Shown here: in pieces, positions 1 to 7,089 of the stretch
How positions within the stretch are numbered: the stretch's first letter is position 1
How the letters are laid out: each line of letters opens with the position of its first letter
NCBI GenBank assembly: GCA_910588245.1
Contig: CAJUQP010000049.1
Coordinates: 1 to 22,816, forward strand
Direction: 5' to 3'
DNA: 22,816 bases
Source: an uncultured Muribaculaceae bacterium
GTDB lineage: Bacteria > Bacteroidota > Bacteroidia > Bacteroidales > Muribaculaceae
Position numbers and translations under genes: made by a program
Notes under the pieces: model-generated
Database searches by the model: none
What the model was told of the DNA's origin: nothing
What the model saw: only the letters and a program-made list of their open reading frames with translations

Positions 1-36
1 TATTTCTTATCATTGATTTTAGTTAGTGAATGACAC

Positions 37-242
37 TCTCTTCCGAAGAGATTTTGTTAATTTGTAACTTATTGATTGTATGGAAATTTTGTCAATATGG
101 AAAGTATAATTGCTAAACAAAAACTCTGATGAAAGCCCTATTGTAATGGAAATGGTAATTATTTTTGCGTCAAAATAGCCTGTGGTAAAGGATTTTTTTG
201 TAACTTTGCACCTAAATAAGCATCTCTTCGGAAGAGATTTTG
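37..242. repeat. Pair of near-identical palindromic 20-mers in direct orientation
   Basis: Positions 37-56 and 223-242 are the same 20-mer except for one base (C44 versus G230), the centre of a small palindrome (CTCTTC, one base, GAAGAG). Each copy is followed by the ATTTTG sequence, so the copies count as direct repeats even though the palindrome can be read either way. They are about 186 bp apart in AT-rich DNA without a convincing gene. They could be small hairpins, protein-binding sites or the ends of a lost element. Nothing in between looks like a mobile gene. The repeat is clear and its meaning is unknown. Confidence 0.6.
201..208 (+). promoter_or_regulatory. Possible Bacteroidetes -7 element for a short transcript
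   Basis: TAACTTTG matches the Bacteroidetes -7 consensus TAnnTTTG and is followed by CA, as in many such promoters. I do not see a good TTTG about 20 bp upstream (the bases near 178-184 read CCTGTG), so the -33 half is weak. If used, transcription would start near 214-216, just before the palindrome at 222-238 and the terminator hairpin at 261-305. Confidence 0.35.
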
Positions 243-308
243 ACATTTGCTAAACAAACTAAACAAATTAGACTCAGGACAGCCAGGACTGAGTCTAATT
301 TGTTTTTG
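214..308 (+). ncRNA. Candidate small RNA of about 95 nt
   Basis: A possible -7 element at 201-208, a small hairpin at 222-238 and a long terminator hairpin at 261-305 lie within about 100 bp, the layout of a short independent transcript. No convincing reading frame lies between them: the frame opening at 240 runs through the terminator and the repeat array and has no recognisable protein character. The start and the existence of the RNA are inferred, while the hairpins are directly visible. An alternative is that the terminator simply ends a transcript that enters from before position 1. Confidence 0.3.
261..307 (+). terminator. Strong intrinsic terminator hairpin
   Basis: AAACAAATTAGACTCA (261-276) is perfectly complementary to 290-305, giving a 16-bp stem with a 13-nt loop, and the right arm ends in a T run (303-307). 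This is a textbook rho-independent shape, though the stem is AT-rich. On the minus strand the flank is also T-rich, so weak termination in that direction is possible. It separates whatever lies upstream from the regulator at 810. Confidence 0.65.
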
Positions 309-412
309 ATGATATTTAGTTCATCCTCCTCCTGCGAAGAGCCCCTCCTAAAATCCAGAAGCTCTGCGAGCCCTTCACACATTCTGTTGAGTAATTGTCA
401 ATTGTGTACGGT

Positions 413-600
413 AGCTGCGGCTGGAAAGCCGCAGTCCCATAGCTACGCATCTGAATGCCGTACTATAGCTATGCATCTGTGTACCGTCCTATAGCTACTC
501 ATCTGAATGCCGGCGATTTTGTCGGATATTGACGCGTGTCCAAGTGGTTTTTACAGCTCTGTAAGCTATGATGCTGTACACAGATGCGTAAGCTAACTAG
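413..600. repeat. Degenerate 26-bp-period repeat array with hairpin and inverted copies
   Basis: Three direct copies of a unit of the form ATAGCTAYGCATCTGAATGCCGT start at 439, 465 and 491, exactly 26 bp apart. A partial, more diverged copy sits near 404-414 and runs into a perfect 8-bp stem with a GGAA tetraloop (415-422 with 427-434). Downstream the same motif appears inverted: GTAAGCTA occurs at 561 and 588 (27 bp apart), and GCATCTGTGTAC (473-484) is exactly repeated in reverse complement at 576-587. The whole could fold into a large stem. There are no conserved spacers as in CRISPR and no associated genes. Origin and role are unknown. Confidence 0.6.
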
Positions 601-619
601 CGTGCACAGTTGGGGGGAA

Positions 620-656
620 GGGTTAAAAATGTTGATATGGATTAATTTAACCCATT
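620..656. promoter_or_regulatory. Inverted GGGTTAA / TTAACCC pair, possible operator
   Basis: GGGTTAA (620-626) and TTAACCC (647-653) form inverted half-sites separated by 20 bp, about 80 bp upstream of the promoter of the regulator gene. The 14-mer around the right half (643-656) recurs exactly at 3610-3623, in front of the polysaccharide locus. A site shared by a regulator and its target operon could be a binding site for that regulator. The bases are AT-rich, so chance is not excluded and the role is inference. Confidence 0.3.
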
Positions 657-732
657 GAGCGATTAAATTAATTCATTTACAGATAATATTTTACGAATTT
701 ATTGGAGGTGAAGGCAATTTTTTGGGCTATTA

Positions 733-764
733 TTTGGAGCGGTCTGTTAAAATCTTTATCTTTG
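733..764 (+). promoter_or_regulatory. Bacteroidetes-type promoter of the regulator gene
   Basis: TTTG (733-736) and TATCTTTG (757-764) are separated by 20 bp, a full match to the Bacteroidetes housekeeping promoter consensus (TTTG, 19-21 bp, TAnnTTTG). Transcription would begin near 770, leaving a leader of about 40 nt before the ATG at 810. This is the best promoter in the window. Confidence 0.75.
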
Positions 765-1540
765 CACGACCAATAGAAAAGGAACCTGAAAAGAAGTTAA
801 CAGACAGAGATGAATAATCGTGTTATCCTTATATTTCTGATGCTGTGGATGCCGTTTTTATCCTATTCATACGGATTGGGTTTTTATGACTCCACGCATC
901 CGATAGCAGCGCGTACATCATATAATGTACTCGGGAAAAAGGAGTGCCGGTTCAAGGACCGTTTCATCCTTTCCTTCTCGATGTCGGTCGAGACCCCGCT
1001 GGAGATCGGCTATGTGTGCAGGATAAAATCATCGGCATCGGGAAGCGGCAGCATCTATAATCTCTTCTTCGACCTCCGGGGCGATGATTATCTTTTCCGG
1101 TTTAACGAGGAGGGGAAGTCGGTGCTCGCAAGTCTTCCCCGCGGCAAGCAGAAACTTCTGCGCGATCACTGGTTTGATGTGGTTGTTGATATAAATCTGC
1201 GGAGCAAGGAGATAAGTCTGGATATAGATGGTGAGCGGAAGACATTCAAGGCTAAATCGCTGCCCGATGTGTTCGAGCCGGAGATAGTGTTCGGGAAAAG
1301 CGACTATCTTCTTGACGTGCCCTCGATGTCGATCGACAATGTCAGGATAAGCGGCGACCATAGCCATATATTCCCGCTCAATGAATCGGAAGGGAACAGT
1401 GTGGCTGACTCAGACGGCGAAAGGATAGGCTTCGTCGAGAATCCAGTATGGCTGATCAATTCCGCCAACCGCTGGCAGAAGGAATTCTCCATGTCGTCGC
1501 CTAAGAGGATAGCCCGCACATATGATCCGGTGGCGCGACG

Positions 1541-1548
1541 TTTTTTTT
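1541..1548 (+). other. T8 homopolymer at the regulator frameshift
   Basis: The reading frame that starts at 810 is coherent up to CGT TTT TTT (1539-1547) and then loses protein character and stops at 1613. Re-reading one base (a -1 shift, equal to adding a ninth T) continues as RFFFVSPDSIHIFDPGEKK and on into the kelch region. The run also fits a -1 slippery heptamer (T TTT TTT). Options are a true deletion, slipped-strand phase variation, programmed or transcriptional slippage, or a homopolymer sequencing error. Confidence 0.75.
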
Positions 1549-2464
1549 CGTCTCCCCCGACAGTATCCATATTTTCGACCCGGGTGAGAAGAAGCTGCGT
1601 TCGGCGGTGTTGAAGGAGAGATGTCCGGTCGATCTTTTTCTGGCAAACTGTTTCTTCAATCCTGAAGACGGCAGGGTGTACGTATATGAGGTTTTCCCGA
1701 AAGACGACAGCAGGAATCCGCTGATGGCGAGTCTCGATCCTGACAGTCTTGTCTGGCGCATCGAGATGCGGCGTCCGCTGGGGATGCAGCTCCACCATCA
1801 CGATTATCTATATGATAAGGAGAAAAAGGAACACATAATCTTCGGCGGATTCGGCAACCAGTATTACAGCAACTCTTTCCTTCGGTATAAGCCGGGGATG
1901 GACCGCTGGGATCGTGTGGACACTCTCTGCGGCGACAGGATAGCTCCCCGCTATTTCGCGGCTGTGGGCAAGTCTCCGCGAAGCCGCAATATATACATCT
2001 TCGGAGGCATGGGCAATGAGTCGGGCGACCAGATTGTCGGGCGCAGGTATTTCTACGACCTTCATTGTCTCGATATGTCGACCGGGAAGGTCAGGAAACT
2101 CTGGGAGATTCCCCATGAGGGTGTCAATATGGTGCCCGGGAGGGGAATGGCCGTGGTGGGCGATTCCGTGTTCTATGTGTTATGCTATCCGGAGAGCCGG
2201 TCGGCCTCTCAACTGAGGCTTTTTGAATATCGCATAGCCGACGGTGTCAGCCGTCAGCTTGCCGACTCCATACCTATAAAGAGCGACAAGATAACCACCA
2301 ACGCCAGGCTCTATCACGATGTGTCGCATGGAAAATTCTATGCCGTGGTCGAAGAGACCGATGATGATGTCGCTTCCGTGATCACTGTCTATTCGCTTTC
2401 CGACCCTCCTGTGTCGGATGGGGAGTTCGCCGCGCTCCGGTCGGGATCGGGCAATTCCCGGAAA

Positions 2465-2467
2465 TGA
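2465..2467 (+). other. In-frame TGA between propeller and membrane helix of the regulator
   Basis: The kelch frame reads RK, TGA, then YVWVILAVVAAAGG with no frame change, so only the stop separates the sensor half from the membrane and DNA-binding half. A tryptophan codon TGG one base away would restore a typical aromatic pre-membrane sequence. A GTG at 2471, two codons after the TGA, could restart translation and give a membrane-anchored DNA-binding protein of 293 residues without its sensor. Restart is speculation; the stop itself is plain. Confidence 0.75.
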
Positions 2468-3352
2468 TATGTGTGGGTTATTCTTGCTGTAGTTGCCGCG
2501 GCGGGGGGAGCGGCGTTCCTGATTCTGAAGAGGAGGAGACCGGCGGATATGTCAGACGGGGGTGTCGCGGAAGTGAAGACGGATGAGGCGGGAGAGGCTC
2601 CCGATACGCCTCAGGCTGCCGCCATCTCCGATGCATCCGGAGAGCAGCGGTGCGACAGCCTTTATCTGTTCGGCCGCTTTACCGCCATCGACAGCCGCGG
2701 GCACGACGTCAGCCATATGTTTACGTCGAGATTGCGGTCGATTGTCGTGCTCCTTTTCCAGTATGGCGCCGACGGGATAGATACCTCGCTTCTCGGGGAG
2801 CTCATGTGGCCAGACAAAGACAAGACCAAGGTGAAGAATTCACGCGGTGTGGCAATCAACAGTCTGCGCAAGATATTTGCCGATTTCACTGATGTGTCGC
2901 TCGTATATGAAGACAGGAAATTCAGGTTGGTTTATGGCCGGGAGTTCTATTGTGACTATGTGCGGTGCCGTGAACTTATCTCCGACGAGAAACTGCTGTC
3001 GGCACATCGCCCGGAGTTTCTCGACATCTTGTCGCGCGGAAGGTTTCTCAAGGATTTTTCCGATCCTATATTCGATGATTTCAAGCGCAAGGTTGAACCC
3101 ACTCTCGAGTCGGCCGTGCTCCATCAGATACAGGAGACATGCGTTGCCGGCCAATATGAGGAGTGCATGCGTTTCGTAGAAATCGAGTTTACCATAGATC
3201 CCGTCAATGAGGAGGCTCTTTCTTCAGGCATAAGGGTGCTGATGCAGTGTGGAGAGGAGAAGAAGGCACGCCGTCTTTACAGAAAATATGAGGAGGAATA
3301 TCTCAAGACCACCGGCGAGTCTCTGCCCAAGCCATTTGATTTCTTCAGGTGA

Positions 3353-3718
3353 CGATGGCCTTCCCTCTTTGAGATGCCTTCCCTCTTTGAGATGGAGGAT
3401 TGCTCCTGAAGAATCCCTTACCTTTTATGAAATGACAAGTGCTTTCATTGAACGACGCCGGCGGCTGTGTCGCCCGGATTGACAATCGGTCATGAAAGGG
3501 TGTCGATTTTGCCAGAGTGCCTCTTCCGGAGAATTCGGGGGAGGTATTATTTTATTGGATTTTTAAGGTTAATTTGCTCGGATTAATGACTTTTTTGACC
3601 GATTTACCATAATTTAACCCATTTTTTAATCCTTTCAGATGCTATTTTGCAATCGGAAACCTTCCCGGGGCTTTCCCCCGCAAGCGAACCATGAAGTCCA
3701 ATAATTAACAACCAAACC
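3353..3718 (+). promoter_or_regulatory. Leader region of the mannan locus
   Basis: This 366-bp gap holds no gene. It contains an 18-bp tandem duplication (3359-3394), the 14-mer TAATTTAACCCATT at 3610-3623 shared with 643-656, a GGTTAA at 3567-3572 inverted with respect to it, and a -7-like TATTTTG (3643-3649) that is one base short of the consensus spacing and lacks a clear TTTG 20 bp upstream. A small GC hairpin (CGGGG, loop, CCCCG, 3666-3680) lies in what would be the 5' leader. A weak core promoter that needs an activator would be in line with an inducible locus, but the exact start is not determined. Confidence 0.45.
3359..3394. repeat. Perfect 18-bp tandem duplication after the regulator gene
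   Basis: CCTTCCCTCTTTGAGATG occurs twice without a gap (3359-3376 and 3377-3394), starting 7 bp after the regulator stop codon. It has no inverted symmetry and does not look like a terminator. It is probably a recent slippage duplication. Confidence 0.7.
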
Positions 3719-5539
3719 ATGAACATCAGATCATTTTTCAAGAAACTGGGGATCGCGGCCATGCTCATAGGGCTGGCCACAGGCTCCCAATCCTGTTCAG
3801 ACGACAAAGAGAGCGACGGCCCCGTGGGCACCGGCACCGTCAGCGGCGTAGTCTGCGATGAATTCTCGCAGCCTATAGAAGGAGTGGCGGTGAGCGTCAG
3901 CGATTGCGAGGCCACCGACATTACCGACAGTGAAGGCCGCTACACACTCGAGAACGTGCCCATGACCTCAGGCATAGTAAGCTTCAGCAAGAAGGATTAC
4001 GCCACGGTGTCGGTCACGATCGTGAAGGCAAAATTCAACAGCGACCGTCAGGCTACGGTGTCTCCTATTATGGAATACGCGGGAGCCAGAATCCGTGGCC
4101 GTGTGTTCGACGGCTTTGCCGGGGGCGCTCCCCTTGAGGGCATGAACGTCAGGGTAAGCGACTCGCAGCAGACTCAGACTGCCGCCGACGGCACATTCGA
4201 GATAGGCGAGCTCACTCTTGCCAACTATGAGGTGACATTCTCCAAGGAGGGATATCAGACAAAGACCGTGACAGTGTCTCTCGGCGATTTCGTCGAAGGT
4301 GTGGCCACAATACCCGATTTCACGATGGGAGGAAAGGCTCTTCTCGGTGATCTTACGATAGGCGACATCAAAGCACTCCGCACGTGGTATTTCAATGAAT
4401 ACAGAGGCGGCCGTAACGCCGACAACTATCCTCACTGGGACTGGGCATGCAACTATATGTGCACCCTCGATTTCTTCGGCAACTGGGAGGAACAGAACGA
4501 AGGCACCACAGTGCGTATCCGCAATAATGACGACGAGAGAAACCGTCCGACCGACCTCAAGGAGTTCGATTCGTTTGTGGCCGGCCGCAAGGTGCTCACC
4601 GCCGACAACTGCATCATGACTCTCCAGATGCGCACCCACAACGCCGAACCCGATGCCCCGGCATATTACGGAGTGAAGGTCATCGACCTGACTGCCGCCG
4701 AACCCGAGGCGGTGCTCGTAGGGGGTGTGCGCACATTCGCTGATAGCAATTATCTGACAGTGCCTGTAGACCTGAGCGCATATGTCGGCAAGGAGATCTG
4801 CATAGCCGTCGGAATCTTCCGCCAGCAGCCGGGCGATTACTGGAAGCAGCTCGTGATCCGCTCCATATTCTTCTCCAAGGAAGCTGTGCCCGGCTACCAG
4901 TGGCTCCCCGGCACCCCCGTGGCAGGTCTTGAGAGCTGGGAACTCACTCAGGAGGCTGTGCGCTCGATAATGCCTCACTCCAAATCCCACTTCACAGGCA
5001 TAAGCCCAGTGAGCGGCGACCGTGGCAACTATTTCGACGCTTACCGCGCATGGCGCGATGTCTCCCACATCGCTTCGGAGTGGACTTTCATACCTCTGCA
5101 CAAAGATCCTGAGGTATTCCCTGCAGAGGGATACCTTATCAAGACCAGAAGCGACGCACGTGTCAGCACTGTGGAGCCTGAATCCTATTATTACGCCAAG
5201 TTTGCCGTGGCCCCCGGCAAGAACCACATGACATTCCGCACCCGCAATTTCGGAGGAGACTACACCTACTTCAAGGTGACCGCCATCGACGAAGACTGCA
5301 ACGTGACGTATCTCTCCCCTGTGGCCAACACTGCCCAGGCTGCCGAGGCCGCTGCCGACGGTTGCTGGAAGTTCATACATGATTCCGGCGAGAACGGCAA
5401 GCCCGATTCCTATGCGGCGTTTGAATACGATCTGTCGCGTTTCAACGGCAAGAACGTGGTGATCGCCATAAGCATACACATGGGCGAGGCAAACGGCAAC
5501 GAGAATAAGCTTGTGTTCTACTCAATTGATTTCGACTGA
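3719..5539 (+). CDS. Surface lipoprotein, probable glycan-binding protein of the mannan locus
   Basis: 606 residues. The N-terminus is a lipoprotein signal (basic start, hydrophobic stretch to about residue 20, Cys26 in GSQSC). Acidic residues follow (SDDKES), the type of sequence that directs Bacteroidetes lipoproteins to the outer surface. Two carboxypeptidase-regulatory-like (Ig-like) domains come next, at about 38-115 and 121-200, each with the DxEGxY/DGTFEI pattern seen in SusC N-termini. The remaining roughly 400 residues look like two beta-sandwich modules rich in aromatic residues (WYFNEYRGG, YPHWDW), with no catalytic motif that I recognise. As the first gene of the locus, before GH76 and SusCD, a surface glycan-binding role is likely. 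The sequence does not match a named binding family that I know, so binding and specificity are inferred from position and architecture. Confidence 0.7.
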   Translation: MNIRSFFKKLGIAAMLIGLATGSQSCSDDKESDGPVGTGTVSGVVCDEFSQPIEGVAVSVSDCEATDITDSEGRYTLENVPMTSGIVSFSKKDYATVSVTIVKAKFNSDRQATVSPIMEYAGARIRGRVFDGFAGGAPLEGMNVRVSDSQQTQTAADGTFEIGELTLANYEVTFSKEGYQTKTVTVSLGDFVEGVATIPDFTMGGKALLGDLTIGDIKALRTWYFNEYRGGRNADNYPHWDWACNYMCTLDFFGNWEEQNEGTTVRIRNNDDERNRPTDLKEFDSFVAGRKVLTADNCIMTLQMRTHNAEPDAPAYYGVKVIDLTAAEPEAVLVGGVRTFADSNYLTVPVDLSAYVGKEICIAVGIFRQQPGDYWKQLVIRSIFFSKEAVPGYQWLPGTPVAGLESWELTQEAVRSIMPHSKSHFTGISPVSGDRGNYFDAYRAWRDVSHIASEWTFIPLHKDPEVFPAEGYLIKTRSDARVSTVEPESYYYAKFAVAPGKNHMTFRTRNFGGDYTYFKVTAIDEDCNVTYLSPVANTAQAAEAAADGCWKFIHDSGENGKPDSYAAFEYDLSRFNGKNVVIAISIHMGEANGNENKLVFYSIDFD

Positions 5540-5550
5540 CAACCGCATAA

Positions 5551-5603
5551 AGGGGATGGTTGTAAAATCTTACAGGTTTTAGGTTTTTTACAACCATACC
5601 CCT
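5551..5603 (+). promoter_or_regulatory. Long intergenic hairpin between the surface lipoprotein and GH76 genes
   Basis: AGGGGATGGTTGTAAAA (5551-5567) pairs with 5586-5603 over 17 bp with a single bulged base, leaving an 18-nt loop. It fills most of the 79-bp gap. No T run follows the right arm, so it does not look like a simple terminator; an mRNA processing, stability or attenuation element is more likely. An inner TGTAA/TTACA hairpin (5561-5574) could compete with it. Confidence 0.6.
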
Positions 5604-5618
5604 CATTTAAGAAACGAT

Positions 5619-7073
5619 ATGACAAGATTAAGACATACATTGGCTATTGCGGCGCTCGGTGTCAGCATGGTTGCCTGCGGGAGCGATAACCCCGACAACG
5701 GCGGCAACGGACAGACCCCGGATCCCGGCAAGCCCTCCACAGAACTTTCGGCCTCGCGCAACCTCCGGCGTTCGATAGAGATAATCGACGCGGCCATAGG
5801 CAACTATATGGAAGGCGACGGGATGAAGATGGCCCGCTACTACAACCCATATACCGGGCAACGCTCGGACGAGACCGGCAGCGTATGGATGTATACAAGC
5901 TCAATAGAGGCGGTAAATGCCGCCATGAGGGCCATGGAAGCCCTGAAAGGGAAAGGGGACGCCTCTCTATATGATGCCAACTTCGCCCGCTACAAGGAAC
6001 TTCTCTCGAAACTCTATGCCGGCATGGAGTATTATAAGGGCACTTTCACCCACACCTCCTACACACAGACCCGTGAATGGGATGTCTATGGCGTGAACCG
6101 GGGCCGCGACAAGGGAGCGGCGGAAGTGAGCGGAGTGCTCAACGTCTATGACGACCAGATGTGGATAATCCGCGAGCTGCTCGAATCATACAGGACCACA
6201 GGCATACAGGATTATCTCGGGAAGGCCGAATATCTGGCGGAATATGTGCTTGACGGATGGGACTGCACTCTCGATGCCGACGGCAACCAGAACGGCGGCA
6301 TCACCTGGGGACCCGGCTATGCCACGAAACATTCCTGCAGCAACGGCCCCCTGATCAGTCCCCTGGTATGGCTCTCCGAAATATACAAAGGTAAAGACGA
6401 TAAGATAACCTGCCGGTATATTGATTCCGACAGCAGACGTTGTGAGAAGACAATGGATAAGGCAGGCTATTACCTTGATTTCGCCAAAGCAGTCTACGAC
6501 TGGCAGAAGAGAAATCTCCTCGTTCCTTCGACAGGAGTCTACGACGACTTCATGGGTGGCGGTCCCGACATTGCCTACGAGACAGTCGACGGCGTACGCT
6601 ATCGCGCCCATTCCCCGAAGCCCGACCGTGTCGGTCCTGCCTATTCCTACAACAGCGGGACAATGATCTCCGGCGCTGCCGACCTTTACGCGGCTACGGG
6701 TGATCCTGTATATCTTGAAGATCTCAAGGCGCTTTCCGACAAGAGCTTCGCGACTTTCGCCAAGGAGGGTGTCTCTCACAAGGGCTTCTATGAGTTTGAC
6801 CTAAACGGATTCAACACATGGTTCAACGGTGTGCTCATGCGCTCATATCATGAGGCTCTTCCCTATAATCCGGGCAATGCAGCCTATCTCAAGGCTTTCC
6901 AGGACAATCTCGACTATGCCTACGACAACTTCCTCTACGGCGGGATGCTCCCGACAAGCCTGCTGGGCGGCTGGAACCGCGACCGGCAACGCAACAACAC
7001 GGAGGGTATGTTTGAGTTCACGTTCGGTGCCGAATATGCCGTGCTCGCCATCAATCAGCTAAATAAGAACTAA
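5619..7073 (+). CDS. GH76 family endo-alpha-1,6-mannanase, lipoprotein
   Basis: 484 residues. The lipoprotein signal ends in VAC with Cys20 and is followed by a Gly/Asn/Asp/Pro-rich linker (21-42), consistent with surface display. The rest reads as the (alpha/alpha)6 barrel of GH76. The diagnostic motif is NVYDDQMW with the paired aspartates D178-D179, known in this family as the catalytic pair. Also typical are the GGITWGP segment, NGPLISPLVWL, and SYNSGTMISGAADLY near the C-terminus. GH76 enzymes cut the alpha-1,6-mannose backbone of fungal mannan internally; surface location would let this one make fragments for SusC/SusD. It lies 79 bp after the lipoprotein gene and 16 bp before susC. Family assignment is firm. 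Linkage specificity follows from the family. Confidence 0.9.
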   Translation: MTRLRHTLAIAALGVSMVACGSDNPDNGGNGQTPDPGKPSTELSASRNLRRSIEIIDAAIGNYMEGDGMKMARYYNPYTGQRSDETGSVWMYTSSIEAVNAAMRAMEALKGKGDASLYDANFARYKELLSKLYAGMEYYKGTFTHTSYTQTREWDVYGVNRGRDKGAAEVSGVLNVYDDQMWIIRELLESYRTTGIQDYLGKAEYLAEYVLDGWDCTLDADGNQNGGITWGPGYATKHSCSNGPLISPLVWLSEIYKGKDDKITCRYIDSDSRRCEKTMDKAGYYLDFAKAVYDWQKRNLLVPSTGVYDDFMGGGPDIAYETVDGVRYRAHSPKPDRVGPAYSYNSGTMISGAADLYAATGDPVYLEDLKALSDKSFATFAKEGVSHKGFYEFDLNGFNTWFNGVLMRSYHEALPYNPGNAAYLKAFQDNLDYAYDNFLYGGMLPTSLLGGWNRDRQRNNTEGMFEFTFGAEYAVLAINQLNKN

Positions 7074-7089
7074 CTTAAAATATTCTACT

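Larger units (their letters stand above)
810..3352 (+). pseudogene. Interrupted sensor-regulator: LamG-like/kelch ectodomain, membrane helix, SARP/BTAD-type DNA-binding region
   Basis: Three open pieces (810-1613, about 1547-2467, 2468-3352) join into one protein of about 847 codons. A signal peptide (residues 1-21) is followed by a region that looks like a LamG/concanavalin-type sandwich (about 25-190). A kelch-type propeller follows, with IIFGGFG and IYIFGGMG repeats near 344 and 396. Then come a single hydrophobic helix with a basic stop (WVILAVVAAAGG, then KRRR, about 556-580), a winged-helix region (from about 618, with DTSLLGELMWPDKDK) and a TPR-like BTAD tail. This is the plan of large one-component regulators in Bacteroidetes, in which a periplasmic sugar sensor is wired through the membrane to a SARP-like DNA-binding domain. 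Position next to the locus suggests it controlled the mannan genes. Two lesions break it: a frameshift at 1541-1548 and an in-frame TGA at 2465-2467. It may be a true pseudogene, phase-variable, or affected by sequencing error. Domain names rest on motif recognition, and the LamG call is the weakest. Confidence 0.75.

Noticed and set aside
19..246. 75-codon minus-strand frame near the window start
   Set aside because: It lies in AT-rich DNA, includes both palindromic repeats and has no domain character or start context.
240..494. 84-codon plus-strand frame
   Set aside because: It runs through the terminator hairpin and the repeat array, so its protein sequence is explained by the repeats.
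413..600. CRISPR array
   Set aside because: The units are degenerate, there are no unique spacers between identical repeats, half are inverted, and no cas gene is near.
2471..3352. Independent short regulator gene with a GTG start
   Set aside because: It is in the same frame as the propeller part and separated only by one TGA, so it is better described as part of the interrupted regulator. Restart at GTG is kept as a possibility only.
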